The notes beneath the pieces were generated by a model, which saw only the letters and a list, made by a program, of their open reading frames with translations, was not told the origin of the DNA and ran no database searches. A stretch of DNA of 64,000 nucleotides from FEN-1350 sp964643355 (GTDB lineage: Bacteria > Planctomycetota > Phycisphaerae > Sedimentisphaerales > Anaerohalosphaeraceae), in assembly GCA_964643355.1 (NCBI GenBank), contig CAZXPW010000001.1, positions 124,001 to 188,000 of the forward strand, in the 5' to 3' direction. Position 1 is the first letter of the stretch. The number at the start of each line of letters is the position of its first letter. Positions 1-9,009 of this stretch are shown piece after piece. A program made the position numbers and the translations under genes.

Positions 1-645
1 ACACCCCCGAAAACCATGCACCCAATCCTACCATTCCCCAGCGGTAAGGCCTCTTTTTCCCAGTTCTTCGCTGGCGTGCTATACCACAAATTCGTTTCGA
101 CCGTTTCGGAATATACGCAAACCGGAAACAGGATAGACAAAAATAAAATTACACGGATTCCGACATGCCGATTGCAAAAGTAAGAGACCCGTACCTCCGT
201 CTGTGTTCTGGATTTCATAGTTCGCCTTTCATGTGTTTGCGACTTCCTCCGATCCGGCCTCATTGTATCAATCCTTAGGCAAAACGCAAGAATGAAGGAT
301 TGCCGTGATTACCAACAATTAAACGCGAAAACCCTTGTGGATAACTTGTGAGTAACTGGAACCGGCAAGGAGAATTTATCGTTAATCACATGCTTTCAAC
401 AGATTACAAATGAAAAATTTATCGATTTGCCCAAAGCAGGCCATACAACCCAAGAATCGAAAACAACTTAAACCTCTCCAGGATAATGATTTACAAATAC
501 AATATGAAAGATAACAGTTTACATACCATCCGGTTGGTATTTATCTTGGTAAAACCCCTTTATTTGCATTGAAATGTGGATATTTACTGTTTATGCATTC
601 TTTTCAGAGCCACACCTCGGGATTTTTCAAGGCAATCTCTGTGGT
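1..645. other. gene-free stretch at window start
   Basis: I find no convincing gene here on either strand. The stretch is AT-richer than its surroundings. A short inverted repeat (ATACCA, loop TCCGGT, TGGTAT) lies at 523-540, about 105 bp beyond the stop of the thiE-like gene, but no T-run follows it on the minus strand, so a terminator role is doubtful. The left part may be the flank of a gene outside the window. Confidence 0.5.
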
Positions 646-1701
646 TTAAATTCCAAATTCCAAGGCCCTTTTGAACTGCCGACATTCCTCCCCCGGATCC
701 GTCGCTTCGGTCACCGCCGACCCCACCGCCACTGCCCGAACACCGCAAGCCAGAACCTCCGCCAGATTCCCCCGGGTAATCCCTCCGATCGCGACATGAC
801 CCACGGCAGCATCCTTTAACATATCCATGGCCGTTCGAAGATACTCCGGTCCGGTCACTGGCACATCTGGTTTGGTAGGACTGGCAAACGCCGGTCCAAG
901 CCCCACATAATCGGCTCCCTGTTTGATTGCCTCATGAAGTTCGATAGGATTGTGCGTGCTTACGCCAACGATCATCGGTTTTTGCTGGATCTGGCGCACA
1001 ACCGCTACCGGGAGATCCTCCTGCCCAAGCTGTACCCCGTCGGCATCGCATGCCACCGCAACATCCACTCGGTCATTGACAATGCTCAGAACCTTTGCCG
1101 TTCGGCATATATAGACAAACTCCCTCGATATGTTATATAATACGCCATCGTTCAAACCCTTCACTCTTAACTGGATGCAATCCGCCCCTCCTTCCGTACA
1201 CCGCTCAATCAGATCGAGAACCTTTTTCGGATCCGAATCTTTCCCGACCGTCACCAGAACATACAACCGTACGGGCGCAAATCGGTTCTTCGGCATCCAG
1301 GCCAGCATCGCTTCCTTTTCGATCGCATACCCTTCGAACCGTAACCGTTCAAACTCCCCTGTCGCTTCGCTTCGGACCACCTGCACCGCTTCCGTCAGTA
1401 CCCGCATCGCCTCCCCCCAGCGCCGCACCGCCGCGATAAAACACCCCTCCTGATCCGTCCGACCCAGCTGTCCTTCCACGCTCATCCCCCGCCCCACATC
1501 GCCTTCCGTGTCCCGGGCCGCCAGCAGCCGCCCGGCATCGATTCTCCCATACGCCATACACAATTGATGCCGAATTTGTTTGCACCGCCCGCTCAAGACC
1601 TTGTCGTTCAGCGCAAATCGACAGAACTCCTCCATCCCCCGCGCCGCTTCGCGCGCCCGGTTAAAATTTGCATCCAGAATTCGGTATAGGGTTCGTTCCA
1701 T
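646..1701 (-). CDS. thiE: thiamine-phosphate synthase with N-terminal ThiD2-like domain
   Basis: The C-terminal half (about residues 140-351) is a ThiE-type TIM barrel that would join HMP-pyrophosphate and thiazole phosphate to form thiamine monophosphate in the cytoplasm. Supporting motifs are CIQLRVKG, SIVNDRVDVAVACDADGVQL, GQEDLP, VGVSTHNP, YVGLGPAFASPTK and VAIGGI. The first ~120 residues (LYRILDANFNRAREAARGMEE) match the ThiD2-type domain found fused to ThiE in some bacteria, thought to act in HMP phosphate phosphorylation. The ATG at 1701 is preferred. A TTG 18 bp upstream is also open but has no better ribosome site. I saw no TPP riboswitch in the 180 bp upstream, and no other thi gene is nearby. 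The ThiE call is strong and the role of the N-domain is inferred. Confidence 0.9.
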   Translation of the reverse strand: MERTLYRILDANFNRAREAARGMEEFCRFALNDKVLSGRCKQIRHQLCMAYGRIDAGRLLAARDTEGDVGRGMSVEGQLGRTDQEGCFIAAVRRWGEAMRVLTEAVQVVRSEATGEFERLRFEGYAIEKEAMLAWMPKNRFAPVRLYVLVTVGKDSDPKKVLDLIERCTEGGADCIQLRVKGLNDGVLYNISREFVYICRTAKVLSIVNDRVDVAVACDADGVQLGQEDLPVAVVRQIQQKPMIVGVSTHNPIELHEAIKQGADYVGLGPAFASPTKPDVPVTGPEYLRTAMDMLKDAAVGHVAIGGITRGNLAEVLACGVRAVAVGSAVTEATDPGEECRQFKRALEFGI

Positions 1702-1902
1702 ATTCCGGCTGTCGTGCAATTATCTCGATTGCGCCATTCGTCCTTTTCGCACAACCATCCACAGCGTTTCAAATTTTCCTCCTTGTATTCTAAAACAGAA
1801 TTCGAAATATGAAAACCAAAAACAATATTCGTTTCCGGAAAACGATCTTCTTTGAAAAACAGAGGATGTATTTGCTCAAACACGAAGCAAAAAGATGCCT
1901 GC

Positions 1903-3315
1903 CTATCTTTTTTCGGCCGTAACACCCTCTTTCATTAACCTGTTGATCTCCACAAGAGATTTTGACAGTTCGCTGCCGGCATCCGGATTCAGGTAAATCA
2001 ACCCTCCATTTCCATCGATCAACGCCGTGATGATTTTCTGGTTCTCAAGTTTGAGATTTCGTCGCAGGGTCTCGCCTCTTTCATCGGAACGGAACATCCC
2101 CGGCTCCGCTCTGACCCCGACGAACTGCATATCCATGGGATTGCTGAAATCCGAAAGCACATGAAGCTCTGGATCTTGCCCCAGCCATTTCTCGTACAGG
2201 TATCCCAGGGGAAATTGCTGACAGATAAATCCAATCACAACGGATTTGTCGCAGTCCTTTTTTACAATATTCGAAATCACTCTCTCATCCAACGAGAGAT
2301 TCCGCATCGGAGGTTGTCCACCATAATAAGGAAGCGGGGTGGCCTTGAAGTCACCGAACACCAAAACGACATAGCCCCCTTCCCCCGCTTGATTCAAAAG
2401 ATTATCCAATGCTACAAGTTCATGTCGGAACAAATCGACGCGCGTAAACGCGGGAAACGAGTTACCAACTACGGGATATGCATCCTCTTGTAGTCGCTCT
2501 TGAACCAATTGCCCATCCAGCAGAGCCAATACCAGTTCGGAACTATTGAAGGCAATTTTTTCGACAACGAATTTTGCCGAACCCAGCATCAGGATATCCG
2601 ATATCTTTCCCGCGGAAGTAACCGAAGCCATCCTGTCAGAAAAGGGCTTGACGGTCAGAGACAGATTTCGATTCTTCAGCTCCAATGAATCTCCGCAAAC
2701 AATCGAGGCACATATCATCGCAGTTTCGACGGAGGTGGAGCCCGAAAGCGAACCATTCAGAGTCGCCTGACAACGCCCCTCATACTGTGGACATGCGCCG
2801 TGGTAAATGCAAATCCTGAAGGATCCTTTTATTGGTTCTTTGGACGAAATCCCTATTTTTTTCGGCGCCAGATCAAACGGGATCACAACTTCACGATTCA
2901 AAAACATGAGTCCTTCCCGGATTATTTCCATCTCTTGGTTGCCTGCGACCCGAATCGCCTTTACCATGGACAAGCGTTCCGGATTTTCGTGAATGACATT
3001 CAGGTCGCTGGCATCTTTCAGAAAGACGACATACTGTTTTCCGTCAATCCCCGTTCCCAGGTCGAGTTGTTGTTGATACCCGTCTTTGTCTTCCTGAAGT
3101 CTTTCAGACTTATATACGGATTGAGATTGAAAGAAGGGGATCGTGGAAGAAGCAAATTCCAATTTCACGGGTATTCTCTTCTTGTCTTGCGGTATATTTT
3201 CGTGGAGGATCATCCATTGTTTTTCATCCGCTTTGGCGAAAGACAGGATCACGGCAAGAACCATCATCCAACCACAAACAAGCGTCTTCAACCGGACTTG
3301 TGAACCCCATCTCAT
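1903..3315 (-). CDS. unknown secreted protein, ~470 aa
   Basis: I do not recognise this protein. The start at 3315 is supported by AAAGGAG eight bases upstream, and the N-terminus is a clear signal peptide (positive MRWGSQVRLK, then a hydrophobic run VCGWMMVLAVILSFAKA). The mature part shows alternating beta-like segments. A late region (about residues 310-470) reads LVFGDFKATPLPYYGG, VVIGFICQQFPLGYLYEKW and ALIDGNGGLIYLNPDAG, somewhat like thioredoxin-like or redoxin folds, but no CxxC motif is present. An extended -10-like TGGTATGAT lies about 65 bp upstream of the start on the minus strand. The gene lies between an MBL-fold gene and thiE on the same strand, so co-transcription is possible. 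Confidence 0.7.
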   Translation of the reverse strand: MRWGSQVRLKTLVCGWMMVLAVILSFAKADEKQWMILHENIPQDKKRIPVKLEFASSTIPFFQSQSVYKSERLQEDKDGYQQQLDLGTGIDGKQYVVFLKDASDLNVIHENPERLSMVKAIRVAGNQEMEIIREGLMFLNREVVIPFDLAPKKIGISSKEPIKGSFRICIYHGACPQYEGRCQATLNGSLSGSTSVETAMICASIVCGDSLELKNRNLSLTVKPFSDRMASVTSAGKISDILMLGSAKFVVEKIAFNSSELVLALLDGQLVQERLQEDAYPVVGNSFPAFTRVDLFRHELVALDNLLNQAGEGGYVVLVFGDFKATPLPYYGGQPPMRNLSLDERVISNIVKKDCDKSVVIGFICQQFPLGYLYEKWLGQDPELHVLSDFSNPMDMQFVGVRAEPGMFRSDERGETLRRNLKLENQKIITALIDGNGGLIYLNPDAGSELSKSLVEINRLMKEGVTAEKR

Positions 3316-3554
3316 GTTTTTCTCCTTTCCCATAAGAACCAGCTTGATGAAAGGACTTCCGTTAAAATCCTCGTCGTCTTGCATCATACCATAGGTCACG
3401 CGCAACATTTGTAAAAAGAATGTAAAATCCGCTCCACTCGTCAAAACATTTTTGATTGCTAAAACTCCTTCGATGTCAGCGCAAAGCCCTACCTGTTTTC
3501 AATATCTAATACCCCTCAATGGTTACGGGATCTGATGTTGTACATCTGGTTCAA

Positions 3555-4385
3555 TCAAAAGCTTATCTTGTCGCCCGTTTTCAATGGCACATATTTGTCA
3601 GCGAAAACTTTTTGCATTCTTTCTGATGAGTTGTTTCCCGTACAATGTAAAGGCGAAATGATTTGAAGCTCATATTGCTTGAGTGCTTCGATCGTTTTCT
3701 CGATCCGAGTTTCCTGTGCATTCAACAGATGCATTCCGCCGACGACGGCGTGTATGGGGTTCTTTTGTGCCATTTTTGAAACATACTTCAGGGTGTTGAC
3801 CACCCCGGCATGGGCGCAGCCAAGAAGAACCACCGTTCCCTGCAGGGTCTCAAGACAAATCGCCTGATCGTCCAACAGCCCATCTACGGTTTGACAAGAG
3901 GAATTGATATAAAAGGTTCCGCCCGAATCTTCGAAGTCCGTCATCCGCGGGATCTGCCCGGTAACGATAAGGCCGGGAATAATCTCCGTCGGATCTGGGG
4001 TCCAAACGACCCTTCCTCTTTCTGCCAAGTCGTTGATTATTTCCTTTGCGAGATCCGGCATGCCGATATATTTGGTTTGTTTTTCTTTTTGGGAATATTT
4101 TGGCTGGATTGCGTTGGGATGAAGGTACACTTTTGCTTTCGGAGCGACGCTCAGAACGGATGGAAGGCCTCCTGCATGATCATAATGACCGTGACTCAAA
4201 ATCAGGATATCGGTTTTTTGCAGGTCGATTCCCATGGATCGCGCGTTGGGCTCAAGAGCGGGTCCTTGTCCGGTATCGAACAGGATATATTTGTCATCCG
4301 CTTCAATCCAGAGGGATAAACCATGTTCACTGACCAGACCCGGAACCGTCTGGTTTTCGACCAGAATGGTAATTCGAATTTTCAT
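3555..4385 (-). CDS. MBL-fold metallo-hydrolase
   Basis: A 276-residue metallo-beta-lactamase-fold protein without a signal peptide. The metal motif is LSHGHYDHAGG (HxHxDH) at about residues 63-73. Later metal ligands are likely the His of LLGCAHAGVVNT, the His of VVGGMHLL and the His of ISPLHCTG. This arrangement is typical of the subgroup often annotated as dihydropterin ribofuranosylaminobenzene 5-phosphate synthase-like hydrolases, common in anaerobes and archaea, whose true substrates are mostly unknown. It begins 18 bp downstream of the NifU-Mrp-NifX gene on the same strand, so it is probably the last gene of that operon. The function within the ORP-like cluster is inferred only from position. 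Confidence 0.85.
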   Translation of the reverse strand: MKIRITILVENQTVPGLVSEHGLSLWIEADDKYILFDTGQGPALEPNARSMGIDLQKTDILILSHGHYDHAGGLPSVLSVAPKAKVYLHPNAIQPKYSQKEKQTKYIGMPDLAKEIINDLAERGRVVWTPDPTEIIPGLIVTGQIPRMTDFEDSGGTFYINSSCQTVDGLLDDQAICLETLQGTVVLLGCAHAGVVNTLKYVSKMAQKNPIHAVVGGMHLLNAQETRIEKTIEALKQYELQIISPLHCTGNNSSERMQKVFADKYVPLKTGDKISF

Positions 4386-4403
4386 CCGGCCGTTTCAGCT
4401 TGA

Positions 4404-6074
4404 TCAGTGATCACAGATATTGGCACCAGTCTGGAGCGTCCCGGCCAAAAAGGAGTTTACAAGGTTTTCCGGAGTATCGGACGATGCTCCAATCACAACC
4501 TGAATCCCCCGTTGCGCAAACAATCCTTGCGCCCGCTGACCCATCCCGCCAGCGATGATTACCGTCGCCCCCCGCTCCCCCAGCCATGCCGGCAAAAGTC
4601 CCGGTTCGTGTGGGGGGGCCTGAAGATCCTCTCGTTTGATGATCTTTTTGCTGGATGGATCCGCGTCGATCAGAGCAAACCGCTCACAGTGCCCAAAATG
4701 CATGGCGAGTTTTCCGTTGGCCAGAGGTATTGCGATTCTCATGGATTTCTCCTTTATTGTATCGATGGTTTCAATGGATGGATTGGGTAAATCCGTTTGA
4801 TCCAGAGCCAGGATCGGCCCGATGATGTCCCGCAAGATCCCGGCGGTCGGCGACGAAGAATAATGATGAATAAACACGCGCCCGCCATCACAGGCCTCGG
4901 CAATCGACGGATCCATGGGGATCGAACCCAGATAGGGTACATTCATGTCCTTCGCGATTTGATTGCCCGCACCGGAAGGCAGGATTTGCGTTCGATGTCC
5001 GCACTTGGGGCATACAAATCCGCACATGTTCTCCACCACTCCCAGGACCGGCACATGGAGTTGACGGCAAAAGGTGATGGATTTTCGAACATCAACCGCC
5101 GCCACTTTCTGGGGCGTGGTAACGATGACCGCACCATCCAGTTTTTCGATCAACTGGCAGACGGATAGCGGTTCGTCTCCGGTGCCGGGCGGAGAGTCGA
5201 TGATCAAAAAATCCAGATCTCCCCAGGCAACCTCCTCGAGGAATTGCTGAATCATGCCCATTTTCATGGGGCCACGCCAGATCACAGCGTCATCGGGATT
5301 TTGCAGCAGGAATCCAAGTGACATGACTTTCAACGGGCCGACTTCTATCGGATGCATCCCATCCTCGTCTCCTTGGATTCGTTCACCTTCGAGCCCCAAC
5401 AGGGTTGGAATGCTGGGGCCGTGAATATCCACATCCAGCAATCCGACCCGTTTGCCGGACAGCGCCAGAGCCGCCGCAAGATTGACGGCCACAGTGCTTT
5501 TTCCGACTCCCCCCTTGCCCGACAACACGACGACTTTATGTCGGATACGACCCAGTCGAGATCGTAGTTTACGGCGATCGCTCCCTTCGTCTTTGGCCTG
5601 GGCGTGCTGGTCGTGTCCGGTTGTACATTTCGAATCACGGCGGGAGCCACATGTATTGTCGGTACGATGGGAGGGGTCTGCATGGGTATGTTCTCGATGG
5701 CGCTGGTAATCGGCACATGTCGCCTGTAGGGTGTTGACCGCAAGAAGGGCGCAATGCTCGGATTCCTTCGGTAATCCTCCCAAGGCAACGATGATATCCT
5801 GTTGTCGTAATGCAAGGATCTCATCAATACTTTTGCCATTGGCCAGACAAGTGGCCATGCTCCCACTGGCAAGGGATGGGCCACATCCATCGGTGATAAA
5901 TGTGGCGGCATCCGCTCTACCATTGTTAACAACCAGCCAGAATTCCATGGTATCTCCGCAAGGGCCGGTGACACGGGCGTGCCCATCGAATTCGTCCAAC
6001 GGGCCATAGTTTCGAGGGTTTTTCGCGTGATCTTGCGCTGTCGGGGAAAAACTTTGGTGATCCATACAATCCAT
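4404..6074 (-). CDS. mrp: NifU-Mrp-NifX fusion ATPase (ORP-type Mrp)
   Basis: Three domains are visible in 556 residues. Residues 1-125 resemble the NifU/IscU Fe-S scaffold, with Cys39 (GPCGD), Cys64 (DGCG) and Cys108 (EHCALLAVNT) at the three ligand positions. A hydrophilic His/Asp/Lys-rich linker spans about 126-178. Residues 180-430 are an Mrp/NBP35 P-loop ATPase: GKGGVGKST at 187-195, LDVDIHGPS, IIDSPPGTGDE, and the bridging-cluster motif CPKC at 355-358. From Met445 (MRIAIP) to the end is a NifX/NifB-like dinitrogenase cofactor domain. The Mrp-NifX order matches MrpORP of the Desulfovibrio orange protein complex, and the N-terminal scaffold is an addition. The gene follows a MinD-like gene by 6 bp. 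A role in building or moving a metal-sulfur cofactor is inferred. Confidence 0.9.
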   Translation of the reverse strand: MDCMDHQSFSPTAQDHAKNPRNYGPLDEFDGHARVTGPCGDTMEFWLVVNNGRADAATFITDGCGPSLASGSMATCLANGKSIDEILALRQQDIIVALGGLPKESEHCALLAVNTLQATCADYQRHREHTHADPSHRTDNTCGSRRDSKCTTGHDQHAQAKDEGSDRRKLRSRLGRIRHKVVVLSGKGGVGKSTVAVNLAAALALSGKRVGLLDVDIHGPSIPTLLGLEGERIQGDEDGMHPIEVGPLKVMSLGFLLQNPDDAVIWRGPMKMGMIQQFLEEVAWGDLDFLIIDSPPGTGDEPLSVCQLIEKLDGAVIVTTPQKVAAVDVRKSITFCRQLHVPVLGVVENMCGFVCPKCGHRTQILPSGAGNQIAKDMNVPYLGSIPMDPSIAEACDGGRVFIHHYSSSPTAGILRDIIGPILALDQTDLPNPSIETIDTIKEKSMRIAIPLANGKLAMHFGHCERFALIDADPSSKKIIKREDLQAPPHEPGLLPAWLGERGATVIIAGGMGQRAQGLFAQRGIQVVIGASSDTPENLVNSFLAGTLQTGANICDH

Positions 6075-6080
6075 GTTGTT

Positions 6081-7079
6081 TCATCTCTCCTGTCGAGTTA
6101 GTTGATCCCAGATGTTTCGAATATCCTCGGCGCTCGGGGCGTCGGTTTCCACGACAGCCCGCGCCTGCATCTGGGCCTGGGTAATGGCTCTGTCATATCG
6201 GATACGACCAACGATTTGTGCGCCCAATTGGCTTGCTTTTGCTTCGATTCGCTGGGTCATCTCCGGATTGAGATCCCATTTGTTCACACAAACGGCTGAC
6301 GGGATGTCGAAGTGCTGCGTCAGCGAAATAACCCGTTCCAGATCATGTTCTCCAGACACGGTCGGTTCGGTTACGATCAATACCTGAGAGCAACCTGTAA
6401 CCGAGGCGATGACTGGGCAACCGATCCCCGGAGGCCCGTCAACGATAATGATGTGCCGTTGCCGTTCTTCTGCGATTTGGCGGGCCTGAGTGCGCACCAG
6501 AGAGACCAGTTTTCCGGAGTTCTCGGCCGCGATCCCCAGACGGGCATTGACCATCGGGCCGCAGCGCGTATCCGAAACCATCCATTCACCGCAGAGGGAT
6601 TCCGGAAAGTCGATGGCTTGTACCGGGCAGAATCGGACGCATACACCGCAACCTTCACAAGCCCATGGATCGATCCGAAAGAGGGTCGGTCCGGCCAGAC
6701 CCATTTCTTCCTGCATTTCCCGGATGAGAACATGATCTCGGATCGAACAGGAGCGTTCACAATGATCGCAGTTTTCGCAATCCGACTTTACCCCCGACGA
6801 AGCCAAACCATCGGCGGCACCTGCCTGCAGGACCGCTCCGAATCGACAATGAGCCAGACAGGCGCCGCAGCCGATACAATCCTGCGAACGGATGACGGCC
6901 TTGTGGCCGGCATAAAAATCATGCCGTTCCTTGATCTGCGGAGATAGGACCAGATGCAAATCCGCCGCATCGACATCGCAATCGGCGATGACGGGGCGAT
7001 CCGCCAACATTGCCAGGGACGCGGCCACGCTGGTCTTACCCGTTCCGCCTTTACCACTAATGATCACCAGTTCCTTCAT
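6081..7079 (-). CDS. MinD/ParA-like ATPase with inserted ferredoxin motifs
   Basis: This protein starts with a deviant Walker A motif (ISGKGGTGKTS, residues 8-17) and DCDVDAADL, like MinD-family ATPases. Between residues 68 and 151 it carries Cys sets for [4Fe-4S] clusters: C68-C71-C74-C78, C101-C104-C107-C111 and C141-C144-C147-C151. Three full CxxCxxCxxxC sets is one more than the two usual in this family. A later VDGPPGIGCPV stretch is the Walker B-type region. It corresponds to the paired MinD-ferredoxin proteins of the ORP complex (DVU2103/DVU2104 type). It sits between dsrE-like and mrp-like genes, with small gaps of 25 and 6 bp, implying a single transcript. The exact partner and cluster number are not provable from sequence. 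Confidence 0.88.
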   Translation of the reverse strand: MKELVIISGKGGTGKTSVAASLAMLADRPVIADCDVDAADLHLVLSPQIKERHDFYAGHKAVIRSQDCIGCGACLAHCRFGAVLQAGAADGLASSGVKSDCENCDHCERSCSIRDHVLIREMQEEMGLAGPTLFRIDPWACEGCGVCVRFCPVQAIDFPESLCGEWMVSDTRCGPMVNARLGIAAENSGKLVSLVRTQARQIAEERQRHIIIVDGPPGIGCPVIASVTGCSQVLIVTEPTVSGEHDLERVISLTQHFDIPSAVCVNKWDLNPEMTQRIEAKASQLGAQIVGRIRYDRAITQAQMQARAVVETDAPSAEDIRNIWDQLTRQER

Positions 7080-7104
7080 GTTTTTCCATTTCTGATTCGA
7101 TCGA

Positions 7105-7425
7105 TCAGATGGTTACAACTCGATCCGAATCGCGAACAATTTCATAATGATCCTTGAGAGTCGATAGAGGACAAATCTGAGAACCTTTGGAATCGCGAAG
7201 CTTCAGACACGAACCACAGGCGAGAATATGCCCTCCGGCATCCAAAACTTTTTGTGCCTGCGCCTTGACATTGAATTTCGGGTCCTCGATCCGGTCGATT
7301 TCAACGCCTCGACCCGAAAGGAAAATCCGCACCTGATCGCCCTGTTCCAGACTGTACAACGCCAGACGCAAGACATTAAAAACCGTTTCCGGATCGATTT
7401 GCGTAATAATGATACCCAGTTTCAT
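7105..7425 (-). CDS. DsrE-family small protein
   Basis: A 106-residue protein starting at the ATG at 7425, preceded by GGGAGAG four bases upstream. An upstream in-frame extension to 7479 lacks such a site. The fold signature is DsrE/DsrF-like: a beta strand KLGIIITQIDPETVFNVLRL, then DQVRIFLSGRGVE, and a Cys pair in LACGSCLKLRDSKG near residue 75. DsrE-type proteins act in sulfur transfer or as small redox partners. The tail ENVxxSDRVVTI-like ending (DSDRVVTI) is also typical. It lies 16 bp after the second MinD-ferredoxin gene and 25 bp before the first. A sulfur-carrier role in cofactor assembly is inferred from this context. Confidence 0.82.
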   Translation of the reverse strand: MKLGIIITQIDPETVFNVLRLALYSLEQGDQVRIFLSGRGVEIDRIEDPKFNVKAQAQKVLDAGGHILACGSCLKLRDSKGSQICPLSTLKDHYEIVRDSDRVVTI

Positions 7426-7441
7426 GATCTCTCCCGTACGA

Positions 7442-8275
7442 TTAGACGATCTCGATGACCCTTTTCCATAATGATTCAAATAACTTTCGATATTCTGGCA
7501 GGATTTCCACGATCAGGTTTCCTTTGGAATACTCCTCGGCGATTCGGCGGTCATCCGGAATTTCAGCCAAGATCGGAATCCGTTGTTCTCGACAGAATTG
7601 ATGAATCCGGTCATCGCCTATTCCCATTCGATTGACCACCACGCCGAACGGTATCGTTAATTGTCGGAGTGTATCCACGGCAATCTGAAGGTCGTGGAGT
7701 CCAAAGGGAGTCGGCTCGGTAACCAAAATCACGAAGTCTGTGCCTCGAAGTGTTGTAACAACCGAGCATGAGGTCCCCGGCGGCGCATCCAGGATCGTCC
7801 CGATGTCTTTTCGTATCCGCTTTTTGACCTCCCGAATCATCGGCGGTGCCATGGCCACACCGACATCGATCTGGCCCCGGATCAGAGTAATATTGTTCGA
7901 TGTCAGCGTCTGAATCGTTCCGATACGATGATGAACATCGTGAATGGCCTTTTTCGGGCACACCTTGGCGCATCCACCGCAGCCATGGCACATCTCGGGA
8001 AACAAAAGGGGCTTGGCCCCGAACGAAACAATGGCGTGGTATTGGCAGAACCGGCCGCACTCGCCACAACCATCGCAAAGGGATTCATCCACCTGCGGCA
8101 CCGGAATTCCAATTTCATGTTCGCTCTGTACGGTCCCCTTGACAAACAAGTGACAATTCGGCTCTTCTACATCGCAGTCCAGAAGCTGGATATCAGAGCC
8201 AATCGCGCGTGCTAAATTCACCGACACCGTTGTCTTGCCGGTCCCGCCCTTACCGGATGCAATCGCGAGAATCAT
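7442..8275 (-). CDS. MinD/ParA-like ATPase with two [4Fe-4S] motifs
   Basis: The 277-residue protein opens with a P-loop (SGKGGTGKTT, residues 7-16) and LLDCDVEEPN. It then has two ferredoxin-type Cys sets, C67-C70-C73-C77 and C96-C99-C102-C106 followed by Pro, and a downstream DAPPGTSCSVV motif. It pairs with the similar ATPase at 6081-7079, as the two MinD-like proteins do in ORP loci. The ATG at 8275 is chosen because it overlaps the ABC permease stop as ATGA and has AGGTGG five bases upstream. A GTG at 8284 is also open. The sequence supports translational coupling with the transporter gene. Its probable role is ATP-driven partitioning or cofactor handling with Fe-S redox sensing. Confidence 0.88.
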   Translation of the reverse strand: MILAIASGKGGTGKTTVSVNLARAIGSDIQLLDCDVEEPNCHLFVKGTVQSEHEIGIPVPQVDESLCDGCGECGRFCQYHAIVSFGAKPLLFPEMCHGCGGCAKVCPKKAIHDVHHRIGTIQTLTSNNITLIRGQIDVGVAMAPPMIREVKKRIRKDIGTILDAPPGTSCSVVTTLRGTDFVILVTEPTPFGLHDLQIAVDTLRQLTIPFGVVVNRMGIGDDRIHQFCREQRIPILAEIPDDRRIAEEYSKGNLIVEILPEYRKLFESLWKRVIEIV

Positions 8276-9009
8276 AAAATCCACCTGCGTTGAATATTTC
8301 GAAGACTGGCTGCGAACAGGCCGATACAGAAAAACCCGAGCACAGTGAAATCAAGGGTGAATGAAAAAGAATGATTTGTATGCGTTGCCCCATGAAGAAG
8401 GTCAACGCCGTAAGTTAATGGCAATATGTAAGCAAGCGGACGAAGAAATAACGGTAGTCCTTCGATGGGGAAAAAAAGCCCACATAGAAAGATCATGGGA
8501 AACCGGAAAAAATTGGAAAACGTTTGGGCCTCAAAGACCTCGCTCACCGAAACCGCGATGAAAAGACCCAGAAACGCTGATGCTACAGAGATCATCATAA
8601 CGGCGGGGATGAACACAGACCACAGAATCGAGGGCAAATCCGTCACAACAGCGGCAATCACGACGGGAACAAACGCATTCACCAAGCCAAATAGGATGGC
8701 CCCGCTGGTTTTGGCAAGCATCAAAGCGTTCAATGGAATCGGGGCGAGCAATAACCGTTCAAACGACCGGTTTTTCTTTTCGAAAGTCACGGTAACCGAC
8801 AATAATGATGTGGTACCAAATAGGACGGAAATAGCCACAACACCCGGAAGGATTGTGGGAATACTTTCCATCCCCTTGCCGGATTTGATAAAGAACATGC
8901 CTGTCCATGCCAGCGGGAAGATCAGCCCCCAACTAATGTTGGGCGGTTTCAGATAATAGGTTCGTATATCCTTGATAAGGATGTTCCAGAAGGCAATCCA
9001 TGTCTTCAT
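8272..9009 (-). CDS. ABC-2 type transporter permease
   Basis: A 245-residue integral membrane protein with about six hydrophobic segments, for example ISWGLIFPLAWTGMFFI, VVAISVLFGTTSLLSVTV and FFRFPMIFLCGLFFPIEGLP. The ERLLLAPIP segment followed by a Lys is typical of ABC-2 permeases such as multidrug, antibiotic and polysaccharide exporters. It overlaps both neighbours by ATGA, being coupled to the ATP-binding subunit upstream and the MinD-ferredoxin gene downstream. The pair is thus embedded within the ORP-like operon, not simply next to it. The substrate is unknown. Confidence 0.9.
   Translation of the reverse strand: MKTWIAFWNILIKDIRTYYLKPPNISWGLIFPLAWTGMFFIKSGKGMESIPTILPGVVAISVLFGTTSLLSVTVTFEKKNRSFERLLLAPIPLNALMLAKTSGAILFGLVNAFVPVVIAAVVTDLPSILWSVFIPAVMMISVASAFLGLFIAVSVSEVFEAQTFSNFFRFPMIFLCGLFFPIEGLPLFLRPLAYILPLTYGVDLLHGATHTNHSFSFTLDFTVLGFFCIGLFAASLRNIQRRWIL

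Noticed and set aside
1702..1902. TPP riboswitch upstream of the ThiE gene
   Set aside because: The conserved CTGAGA and later core elements are not visible on the minus strand.
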